Assembly (NCBI GenBank): GCA_041287635.1
Contig: JBGGNG010000047.1
Span: forward strand, 1 to 64,000
Direction: 5' to 3'
From: JAOUEA01 sp041287635
Lineage (GTDB): Bacteria > Actinomycetota > UBA4738 > HRBIN12
Length of the DNA: 64,000 nt
A program made the position numbers and the translations under genes. Under the pieces are notes generated by a model. The model ran no database searches. It had not been told where the DNA came from and was given only the letters and a program-made list of their open reading frames with translations. Positions 25,347 to 32,203 of the stretch are shown piece by piece; the stretch's first letter is position 1; every line of letters begins with the position of its first letter.

Positions 25347-27755
25347 CTATGCGTCGTCGGGACGAGGGGGCGAAGGCGGCCCCAGCGTGAGCCGCGGCCG
25401 TTCGCCCTGGCCGCTGCCGTCGACGCTCGACACCTCGACCGGCGGCGGTGGCACCGGAACGGGGATGCGCGACTCGACCCCGGCGTGTTCCTTGTGAGCC
25501 CTGAGCACGGCCTCGTGATAGCGGTGGAGCATCTGCAGGAACGACGGATCGCGGTAGGGGCGCCCGTCGACGGTGGGCCCACGCGTGCCCTCGATGATGG
25601 CCTCCACATCGTCGCCCGTGATCGTCTTCACGGTCTCGAGCGCGTGGGCGAGCGCCAGCACCTCGGAACGGTTCTCCTCGAGCAGCGTCCATGTGCTCTC
25701 GTAGAGCTCGGCGAGCTTCTCCTCGACGCTGTGCCCGAACGCCGAGTCGAACAGCGCACGGTCGCCGCCGGTTTCCATCGACGCCGAGCCGAGCGGCGCG
25801 AGCGTCACCGACCGGGAGGCGAACCGATCGCCCATCGCGTAGTACGCGAGCGCCTGGCTCGTCATGCCGGTCGCGGCTCGCATGTCGCCGCCGACCCCCA
25901 TCGAGTGGTCACCGTCGAAGAACATGCGTTCCCCGGCCAACGATGCGAGGGCGGTCATCACGTCGATCTCGCGTTCCGAGCGCCACTGCACGAACTGGTC
26001 CTCGGGGGGTATCGACGAGACGAAGCCCCCGACGTCCCCGCGCCGCTCGATCGTTGCCATGTCGATCACCGCGTGCTTGCGGAGCCGGTAGGCCACGACG
26101 GCATGACAGGCCTCGTGCACGGCGACCGAGTGACGTTCCCGCTCGATGTATTCGTGCTCGTCGGGCAGGCCGTGCTGCTTCAGCTGCTTCGCCTTCACGA
26201 CGTCGGCGTAGCTCACCGTGTCGCGATCGTCGCGGATCGCGATCACGAGGCCCTCGTTCACGATGTCCTTGATCGACGCACCGGAGAAGTACGGCGTGAT
26301 CGTCGCGAGCTTGTCGATCTCGTCGGACGTGAGATCGTTCTGCACCTTGGCCAGGTAGTACTCGAACGTCGCCCGGCGACCGCCCTTCTGCGGGTAGCCC
26401 ACCTTGTACTGCCTGTCGACACGCCCGGGTCGCAACATCGCCGGGTCGAGCGTGTTCGGCATGTTCGTCGCGAAGATGTGCAGGATGCGGTACTTGGGCG
26501 GCGGCTTCGGCTTCATGCCGAGCATCTTGCGGATCTTGTTCACGAGCCCCTTCGGCTTCGTGAGGCCCGACATCTCGGCGAGGAGGGCCTGGAGCGTGCC
26601 CATGCCACCGCCCCCGCCCATGCCGCCCATGATCACCGACTCCTTGTACGGCGCGCCGGGCTCGCCCGACGCCGGCCCCACATGGAACGCAGCGTCGCGC
26701 CCGGCGGCCGACAGGTAGGCGACCCCGTTGCAGCTCGGGGTCGTCGTCCAGGGCGAGACGGGAGCGAACCCGGTACCCACCTGCTGTCCGCGGCTACCGA
26801 GGGAGTCCGCCTCGTCGATGAACACGATCGCGCCGCCATAGCGCATCGAGAGTTTGCGGAGCTTGCGGTAGAGCGAACGCACCTTGAGGATGCCGACGCC
26901 CATGAACATGTTGATGAAGGCGCCGGCGTCGACGTTCACGAAAGGCTTCGCGGTCTCGCCCGCCACGGCCTGGGCCATCAGGGTCTTCCCGGTGCCCGGC
27001 GGCCCCCACAGCAGGATGCCCCCGGGCACGTAGCCGCCGCGCGACTCGATCGCCTCGGGGTCGTCCAGGAACACCAGGGTCTCCTTGAGCTGCCCGAGCG
27101 CCGCGTCCTGGCCCTTCACGTCGTCGAAGCGAGTCTCGATCTCGTCGGGCATGATCGTGTCGATGCCGCCCCTCGACAGGAACCAGAACAAGCCGATGAA
27201 CTGGAACATCACGAAGAAGAAGCCGAACGCGAGCTGCATCACGAACGGGAGGGCGCCCACGAGGCGCGCGGGCGCCTCGACGATGCCGAGCCAAACCGGG
27301 TCGGTGTCGAAGATGCGGCCGAGGAGCGTGCTGAGCACCAGCAGGAACAGCACGAACTTGAACGCCCGGCCGGCCCGGTACCGAGTGTAGTCGTTCATCT
27401 TCCCGAGACCGCGTTCCGTGCCGCCGAAGACCTTCTGTTGCCAGAAGCGGTAGTACCCCTTCGAGCGCTCCTCGATGAAGTAATGCACCTGTCGCACGAA
27501 CTCGAGCGCCATCAGCGCCAGCAGCCACCAGTAGTCGTTGATCGCGATACGCACCGCATCGACGAACGGTCCGTCGAGCGGCCGCACGGTGGTGCTCCAC
27601 ACGACGGCCAGGCCGGCGAGCCACAGGATCCCCAGGAAGATCAGGAGCTTGATGCGATCCCACAGCACGGCGGGGGCGCGCGTCTCGCGCTCGGATGCCC
27701 TCGGCCGCGAGGGCCGGTCCACCAGGATGTTCGTTCCCTTGCCGTTCGTGCTCAC
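25347..27755 (-). CDS. FtsH-like membrane AAA+ zinc metalloprotease
   Basis: This 802-residue protein has four predicted membrane helices (about 33-55, 70-92, 131-148 and 168-194), unlike the usual two of FtsH. An AAA+ module follows: Walker A GPPGTGKT 251-258, Walker B VFIDEAD about 311-317, second region of homology with LRPGRVDR about 441-448. The M41 peptidase domain has the zinc motif HEACH (547-551) and the third ligand Asp624 (GGDMRA). Between Walker B and the second homology region lies an insert of about 80-100 residues with a glycine/methionine run (GGMGGGGGMG). The start is a GTG at 27755 forming a GTGA overlap with the upstream lipoprotein. The tail (about 755-802) is Pro-rich. 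It should degrade membrane or cytosolic proteins; the partner is unknown. Confidence 0.9.
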   Translation of the reverse strand: MSTNGKGTNILVDRPSRPRASERETRAPAVLWDRIKLLIFLGILWLAGLAVVWSTTVRPLDGPFVDAVRIAINDYWWLLALMALEFVRQVHYFIEERSKGYYRFWQQKVFGGTERGLGKMNDYTRYRAGRAFKFVLFLLVLSTLLGRIFDTDPVWLGIVEAPARLVGALPFVMQLAFGFFFVMFQFIGLFWFLSRGGIDTIMPDEIETRFDDVKGQDAALGQLKETLVFLDDPEAIESRGGYVPGGILLWGPPGTGKTLMAQAVAGETAKPFVNVDAGAFINMFMGVGILKVRSLYRKLRKLSMRYGGAIVFIDEADSLGSRGQQVGTGFAPVSPWTTTPSCNGVAYLSAAGRDAAFHVGPASGEPGAPYKESVIMGGMGGGGGMGTLQALLAEMSGLTKPKGLVNKIRKMLGMKPKPPPKYRILHIFATNMPNTLDPAMLRPGRVDRQYKVGYPQKGGRRATFEYYLAKVQNDLTSDEIDKLATITPYFSGASIKDIVNEGLVIAIRDDRDTVSYADVVKAKQLKQHGLPDEHEYIERERHSVAVHEACHAVVAYRLRKHAVIDMATIERRGDVGGFVSSIPPEDQFVQWRSEREIDVMTALASLAGERMFFDGDHSMGVGGDMRAATGMTSQALAYYAMGDRFASRSVTLAPLGSASMETGGDRALFDSAFGHSVEEKLAELYESTWTLLEENRSEVLALAHALETVKTITGDDVEAIIEGTRGPTVDGRPYRDPSFLQMLHRYHEAVLRAHKEHAGVESRIPVPVPPPPVEVSSVDGSGQGERPRLTLGPPSPPRPDDA

Positions 27756-28441
27756 GCGATCACCGCCCAGGAGTCGATCACCGATTCGATGTCGCCGCGG
27801 TTGCGGCCGTAGCACTCCGCACTGCAGAGCACCGCCAGCACGTACACCTTGTCCGACGCGGGGTCCATGTACGCGGTTTGCGAGATCTGCACGAACCGAT
27901 CGTCGAAGAGCACCGAGCCACCATCGGTCGCCGCGGTCCCTTCGAGCGCTGACGCCCATATCTGGGCTTCGAAGTGCAGCCCTCGGAAGCCGTCCTTCTC
28001 GATGCGGTCGTCGTAGGCCAGGATCTCGACGGCCTCCCGGCCGACCTGGTCCTGGATCTGATCGATCGGGATGATGAGGTTCCGCAGCGCTCCGTAGCTG
28101 ATGCCGTCCCGCTGCTCAGCGGTGAGGCGCAGCACAGCCGCGATGCCCTGCGGGTAGTCGGAGTAGTAGCCTCCCTGCGACATCACATGCTCGACGGTGG
28201 GGGAGGGGTGGGCATCGAGGCCGATCAGCCACTCGACGGGATCGGGGGTGCTCACGGGCGGGCCCGCGGGCTCGCCCTGCAGGGTCGCCTCGTCGAAGAC
28301 GGTCCACTCGATCGGTACCTTGAACGCGGTGCGCGCCTCGGTGTTGCGGACGTACTCGTAGCTCGGCGAGCCGCAGGCGAGGAGGAGCGAGGACCCGGCG
28401 AGGAACGCGAGCGCGGCGACCAGGGGACGGCGGAGGCTCAT
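27752..28441 (-). CDS. Lipoprotein of unknown function
   Basis: This 229-residue protein has a basic start (MSLRRP), a hydrophobic signal and lipobox LLLAC (Cys about 23). The rest is a mixed alpha/beta domain with FKVPIEWTVFDE and two cysteines in CSAECYG near the C-terminus. It resembles surface lipoproteins that recognise or deliver substrates, but no family is certain. It overlaps the FtsH-like gene by 4 bp (GTGA), which strongly suggests a joint role at the membrane. An earlier in-frame GTG/ATG would place non-signal residues first; the ATG at 28441 keeps a clean signal peptide. Confidence 0.8.
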   Translation of the reverse strand: MSLRRPLVAALAFLAGSSLLLACGSPSYEYVRNTEARTAFKVPIEWTVFDEATLQGEPAGPPVSTPDPVEWLIGLDAHPSPTVEHVMSQGGYYSDYPQGIAAVLRLTAEQRDGISYGALRNLIIPIDQIQDQVGREAVEILAYDDRIEKDGFRGLHFEAQIWASALEGTAATDGGSVLFDDRFVQISQTAYMDPASDKVYVLAVLCSAECYGRNRGDIESVIDSWAVIA

Positions 28442-28521
28442 CGATGCATCATGCCACGAGTCTCCGCTGAGGGGCCTCACGGACCGCGTCGAGTCGGGGC
28501 GGAGCACGCCGAACTGCCCGG

Positions 28522-28965
28522 TCAGGGTCGCAAGGGGCGGCGCTCGAACGGGATCGAGAGCGCGATCGTCGTCCGCGTCGCGACGTTGGCCTTCTCGCGC
28601 AGGCGGCGGATCAGGTCCTCGAGCTCCGTCGTCGTGCGCGTGCGCACCTTCAAGACGTAGTTCGTCTCTCCCGCCACGCTGAAGCAGTCCTCGACCTCAG
28701 GGAACTCCGCGACACGGTCGGGGAGATCGTCGGGCTGGCGCGGATCGAGCGGCGACGCGGCGATCAGAGCCGTGACGTAGAGGCCGAGCGCCTCGGGATC
28801 GACCACGGCGGCGTAGCCGCGGATCACTCCCCGCTGCTCCAACTTGCGCACGCGGTCGTGCACCGCCGATGCCGAGAGCCCGACGCGGGCGGCCACATCG
28901 GCGTAGGTGGCCCGGGCGTCCTGCTGCAGGGCGGCGACGATGTCCAGGTCGCGCTCGTCGAGCAT
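28522..28965 (-). CDS. Lrp/AsnC-family transcriptional regulator
   Basis: This 147-residue protein has an N-terminal winged HTH (MLDERDLDIVAALQ, then VGLSASAVHDRVRKLEQRGVI) and a C-terminal RAM/Lrp ligand domain with VEDCFSVAGETNYVLKV. The family binds amino acids as octamers and controls metabolism genes. It is divergent from the RT-like gene with a 205-bp shared region, so it may control that unit. The ATG sits 6 nt behind TATGAT. Confidence 0.92.
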   Translation of the reverse strand: MLDERDLDIVAALQQDARATYADVAARVGLSASAVHDRVRKLEQRGVIRGYAAVVDPEALGLYVTALIAASPLDPRQPDDLPDRVAEFPEVEDCFSVAGETNYVLKVRTRTTTELEDLIRRLREKANVATRTTIALSIPFERRPLRP

Positions 28966-28971
28966 CCGCCA

Positions 28972-28977
28972 ATCATA
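28972..28977 (-). promoter_or_regulatory. -10 box of the Lrp gene, leaderless type
   Basis: On the minus strand TATGAT ends 6 nt before the ATG at 28965. Confidence 0.5.
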
Positions 28978-29082
28978 TGGCCCGTGCGGGGCCGTAGGCA
29001 TCGACCGACCGGGTGGGCCGTTCGGGGCCGATGGGCTCGATGGCCGATACCTGGGGTGAGCACACCGGGGGCCGGCGGGGGA

Positions 29083-29112
29083 TTGCATGGGGCGGCCGCG
29101 CTCGGCTAGAAC
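29083..29112 (+). promoter_or_regulatory. Putative promoter of the RT-amidohydrolase unit
   Basis: TTGCAT (29083-29088), an 18-nt spacer and TAGAAC (29107-29112) form a sigma-70-like promoter. Transcription would start near 29119, about 50 nt before the GTG at 29171. An ATG at 29087 lies inside the -35 box and is therefore unlikely to be the start. Confidence 0.5.
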
Positions 29113-29170
29113 GTGCCATCGACGCCGACCTCCTTCCGGCCGTCGCGACGCGGCATGGAAGGAGCGCCCG

Positions 29171-29917
29171 GTGCGACTCCCGAGTGCGAGGTCGAGCTGG
29201 CGCGACGACCCGATCCGTACCGAGGTCTTCTCCAGGCCCGGCGGCGGGGATCGCACGATCACCCATCTCGACGGACGGAGCCGTCACCGATACGGGGTCG
29301 CCGTCGCCGCGGTGACACCGAGGGTCGAACGTGCGCTCGCCGACGGGGTCGTCGCGAACCGAGCCCGATCGACCCCGACGGACGTGGCCCTCGAGCCGTG
29401 GGCGGCCGCTCGTCGCCGGTACGCTCACTCGATCGCGTCGACGGCGGCGGGGCCCTGGCGGGCGGCGTTCGTCGGCGACGTGCGCGACTGCTACGGCTCG
29501 ATCGATCCACCGGTCGTGGACCGCGCGTTGCGGGAGATCGGCGTCCCCCAGCAGCTGATCGAGCGCATCGTCGAGGTCCTTCGGCGCTTCGACGATCACG
29601 GCGTGCGCGGGCTCCCCATCGGCCCCGAGCCGTCAGCCGTGCTGGCCAACGCAGTGTTGGCGTCGGTCGACCGGTCGCTGATGGGTGAGTTCGGCACCCC
29701 GTCGTTCCGTTGGGTGGATGACATCGTGGTGTTCGCGCGCGACCGACGAGAGGCCTGGCGAGCTGCCGCCACGTTCGCTCGGACGCTCGACGCCCTCGGC
29801 CTCCAGGCGCATCCCACGAAATGCAGGGTCGTCGTCGATCCCGATGCCCTGCTCGAGGGCGTGTCGCGGCGTTCCATCGCGACGGGGTCGGCTCGTGGCA
29901 TGATGCGCCCGCCGTGA
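29171..29917 (+). CDS. Stand-alone reverse-transcriptase-like protein
   Basis: This 248-residue protein contains a recognisable RT palm. Motif A is VGDVRDCYGSI (catalytic Asp103), motif B GLPIGPEPSAVLAN (147-160), motif C FRWVDDIVVFA (Asp183, Asp184) and motif D LGLQAHPTK (Lys217). The fingers-like region with RTITHLDGRSRHRYG is before motif A. There is no thumb, maturase, HNH or protease domain, and the chain ends about 30 residues after motif D. The start is the GTG at 29171 because GGAAGGAG lies 7 nt upstream and a promoter lies before it. Motif B (GLPIG...S without PQG) is unlike group II introns and resembles abortive-infection or unclassified RTs. It overlaps the amidohydrolase start (GTGA). 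The biological role is unknown. Confidence 0.85.
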   Translation: MRLPSARSSWRDDPIRTEVFSRPGGGDRTITHLDGRSRHRYGVAVAAVTPRVERALADGVVANRARSTPTDVALEPWAAARRRYAHSIASTAAGPWRAAFVGDVRDCYGSIDPPVVDRALREIGVPQQLIERIVEVLRRFDDHGVRGLPIGPEPSAVLANAVLASVDRSLMGEFGTPSFRWVDDIVVFARDRREAWRAAATFARTLDALGLQAHPTKCRVVVDPDALLEGVSRRSIATGSARGMMRPP

Positions 29918-31422
29918 GGACCCTCTACCGCGCCACCCGTATCCACACCCAGGCCTACCCGGAGCGGGGGGAGTGGCTGCTGATCGACGGGCGGCACGTG
30001 CAACGCGTGGGGGTCGGCGATCCTCCACAGGCGGATCGGGTCGTCGACCTGCCGGGCACCACGATCGTGCCGGGATTCATCGACGCGCATGTGCACCTCA
30101 CCGAGACGGGCCTCTCACTCGCGAACGCAGACGTCCGGGCCGCCCACTCGGCTGAGGACCTGCTCCGCGTCGTGCGCGAGCGAGCCGCTGACGGAGACGG
30201 GCCGCTGTTCCTGCTCGGATACGACGAGTCCGCGTGGGAGCGACCCGCGCTCCCGACCCTCGCCGACCTCGACACGGCGTGCGCTCGTCCGCTGATGATC
30301 CGGCGAGCCGACGGACATGTCGCGCTCGCGAACCGACTGGCGCTCGATGCTGCCGGGATGCTCGACCGGCCGGGGGTGGTCCGCGACGAGACCGGGGACC
30401 CGACCGGCGTCGTCACCCAGCAGGCGAATGATGAGCTCGGGCTGTGGGCGATGTCGTCCACCGACGATCTCGCGAGGCAGGACCTGCAGCTGCAGGCGGC
30501 CTCGCTCGCCGCGTCGAGGGGCATCACGACGATCCACGAGATGTCGATGCCCCACTGGAGCGGCGAGGCCGATCTGCGGGTGCTGCTCGATCACCGAGCC
30601 AGGCTTCCGGTCGATGCCGCGGCGATCCCGGCCACGACCGACCTGGGCACCGCGATCGGCAACGGACTCTCCGCGATCGGTGGCGACATGCCCGTCGACG
30701 GCTCGATCGGCGCGCGAACCGCCTGGCTCGTCGATCCGTATCTCGACGGCGGTCACGGGGTCTCTTACTTCGCCGACGACGATCTCGCCGAGTTCTTCCA
30801 CGGGGCGCACGCGGCGGGCCTGCAGGTCGGCGTGCACGCGATCGGCGACCGGGCGATCGAGCAGGTGCTCTCTGTCTGGGAGCGCGTCTACCGGGCACTG
30901 GACTCCCGCGAGCGACGGCATTTCCGTGCCAGGCGGCACCGTATCGAGCATCTCGAGGTGGTCACGACGTCACAGGTGGAGCGTGCCGCGATGCTGGGAC
31001 TCGCCGCGTCGGTCCAGCCGGCGTTCGACGCGACGTGGGGACGCCCCGGCGGACTCTACGAGCAGCGTCTGGGGCACGAGCGCGCCGCGCTCATGAACCC
31101 GTTCCGTACGCTGCTCGATCGAGGCGTCGAGGTCGGCGTCGGCTCCGATGCCCCGATCACCGCGCTCGACCCGATGCGGGCACTCGGGGCCCTCGAACAC
31201 CACCACGACCACGCCCAACGCCTCTCCCGCCGGGAGGCGATCCGCCTGCACACGATCGGATCTGCACGTGTCGCCCACCAGGAGGACAAGAAGGGCGCAT
31301 TGGCGCCGGGCCTGCATGCCGACTTCGCGGCCTTCGAGGCCGACCCATTCGAGGAACCCTCGCTCGACGGCCTTCGGCCGGTGCTCACCGTCTCGCTCGG
31401 TCGCGAGGTCTTCGCGACCTGA
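29914..31422 (+). CDS. Amidohydrolase (YtcJ-like amidohydrolase 3)
   Basis: This 502-residue metal-dependent hydrolase has the N-terminal beta-sandwich, the HxH metal pair in PGFIDAHVHL, and later histidines in VGVHAIGDRAIE and HRIEHLE. The final aspartate is in GVGSDAPITALDP. The family hydrolyses amides or imines of diverse substrates (exoenzyme-like, cytosolic here with no signal peptide). The start is the GTG at 29914, overlapping the RT stop by 4 bp, so the two are translationally coupled. The substrate is not indicated. Confidence 0.88.
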   Translation: MRTLYRATRIHTQAYPERGEWLLIDGRHVQRVGVGDPPQADRVVDLPGTTIVPGFIDAHVHLTETGLSLANADVRAAHSAEDLLRVVRERAADGDGPLFLLGYDESAWERPALPTLADLDTACARPLMIRRADGHVALANRLALDAAGMLDRPGVVRDETGDPTGVVTQQANDELGLWAMSSTDDLARQDLQLQAASLAASRGITTIHEMSMPHWSGEADLRVLLDHRARLPVDAAAIPATTDLGTAIGNGLSAIGGDMPVDGSIGARTAWLVDPYLDGGHGVSYFADDDLAEFFHGAHAAGLQVGVHAIGDRAIEQVLSVWERVYRALDSRERRHFRARRHRIEHLEVVTTSQVERAAMLGLAASVQPAFDATWGRPGGLYEQRLGHERAALMNPFRTLLDRGVEVGVGSDAPITALDPMRALGALEHHHDHAQRLSRREAIRLHTIGSARVAHQEDKKGALAPGLHADFAAFEADPFEEPSLDGLRPVLTVSLGREVFAT

Positions 31423-31497
31423 ACACCTCGGCCCCGCCCCGCCGGGACCGCCGGTCGACTCACGGGGCGCCTTGTCACTCTTTCTCGGCCGCGCCGG

Positions 31498-31527
31498 TTG
31501 ACCACGAGGCGCCGGCAGGCGTACCGT
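31498..31527 (+). promoter_or_regulatory. Promoter-like pair at start of the structured gap
   Basis: TTGACC (31498-31503), 18-nt spacer, TACCGT (31522-31527). Both hexamers fit actinobacterial consensus (TTGACN, TANNNT). There is no gene within 300 bp downstream on this strand. Confidence 0.45.
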
Positions 31528-31532
31528 GCGGC

Positions 31533-31560
31533 CGCGCCACCGCTCCGGCGGTGACGCGCG
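31533..31560 (+). ncRNA. Possible structured RNA 5' hairpin
   Basis: CGCG-C-CACCG ... CGGTG-A-CGCG forms a near-perfect 9-bp stem with one mismatch and a small loop, starting within about 7 nt of the predicted transcription start. This is a candidate small RNA or attenuator, not a recognised family. Confidence 0.25.
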
Positions 31561-31765
31561 AGGGTCCGAGCGGCTGAGTAGAGAACGCGGCGCCCCGGCG
31601 TCGCGGCCCCAAAGGTCGCTTGGGCCCTCCTCCGCGTCCATCTGCCGGCCGCTCGCCGCGGACCTGCGCCACCCCATCACGATCGGGAATGCCGCCCTCG
31701 GCACGCGCGTTACGTGGTGTTCCATGACGTTCGTGCGACGCCCGGAGCCGATGTCACCGACGTGG

Positions 31766-31793
31766 TTGCACGAGCGAACGGTGGCAGTAGGAT
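31766..31793 (+). promoter_or_regulatory. Promoter of the DUF4193 gene
   Basis: TTGCAC (31766-31771), 16-nt spacer, TAGGAT (31788-31793). The predicted leader of about 35 nt contains GGAGG at 31824-31828. Confidence 0.5.
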
Positions 31794-31834
31794 ACGCGCG
31801 CATCGAGGGAGGGCCGAACCCTCGGAGGGATGAG

Positions 31835-32203
31835 ATGAGCGACACGATGAGCGACGTCGAAGAACCGACCGAAGAGGAAGCCGAGGAGATCGACGAGGAA
31901 GCCGAGCCCAGCGAGGCCGAGCTCGCCGATGCCACCGTGCCTCCGGACCCCGCGACCGGTGGCGACGTCGAGTCGATCCAGGAGCTGCTGGTCAAACAGG
32001 AAGCCGCCGACGAGGCCGACGCCGATGAAGAGGAAGAGGCGGTGATCGCTCTCACCAAGGAGGAGCGGCTGGCTGCCGACCCGGCCGAGTCGAGGGTCGT
32101 CCCGATGCAGGAGACCGAGTTCGTCTGCAAACGCTGCTTCCTGGTGAAACACCGCAGCCAGTTGGCAGACAAGAAGCGGACGCTGTGCCGCGACTGCGCC
32201 TGA
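31835..32203 (+). CDS. DUF4193 zinc-ribbon protein
   Basis: This 122-residue protein has a strongly acidic, probably disordered N-terminal two-thirds (many Glu/Asp/Ala) and a C-terminal zinc ribbon FVCKRCFLVKHRSQLA ... CRDCA. This ribbon, with HRSxLA, is the mark of DUF4193, present across actinobacteria and of unknown function, possibly RNA-polymerase or ribosome related. The start is the ATG at 31835, with GGAGG 6 nt upstream. It overlaps lnt-ppm1 by 19 bp. Confidence 0.85.
   Translation: MSDTMSDVEEPTEEEAEEIDEEAEPSEAELADATVPPDPATGGDVESIQELLVKQEAADEADADEEEEAVIALTKEERLAADPAESRVVPMQETEFVCKRCFLVKHRSQLADKKRTLCRDCA

Larger units (their letters stand above)
31423..31834 (+). other. 412-bp gap with promoter-like and hairpin sequence
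   Basis: No convincing coding region. It contains two promoter-like pairs (31498-31527 and 31766-31793), a hairpin directly after the first, and a second imperfect GC-rich hairpin near 31604-31628. The second promoter serves the DUF4193 gene. The first might drive a small RNA or long leader. Confidence 0.6.

Noticed and set aside
29087..29170. Earlier ATG for the RT-like protein
   Set aside because: It lies inside the -35 box. The GTG at 29171 has GGAAGGAG at good spacing.
31526..31834. Upstream in-frame extension of the DUF4193 protein
   Set aside because: The extension is not family-like, and GGAGG plus a promoter place the start at 31835.
28966..31834. Retron, diversity-generating element or group II intron around the RT-like gene
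   Set aside because: No msr/msd-like inverted repeat, no template/variable repeat pair, no intron domain V or maturase, and motif B lacks the DGR SQ signature.
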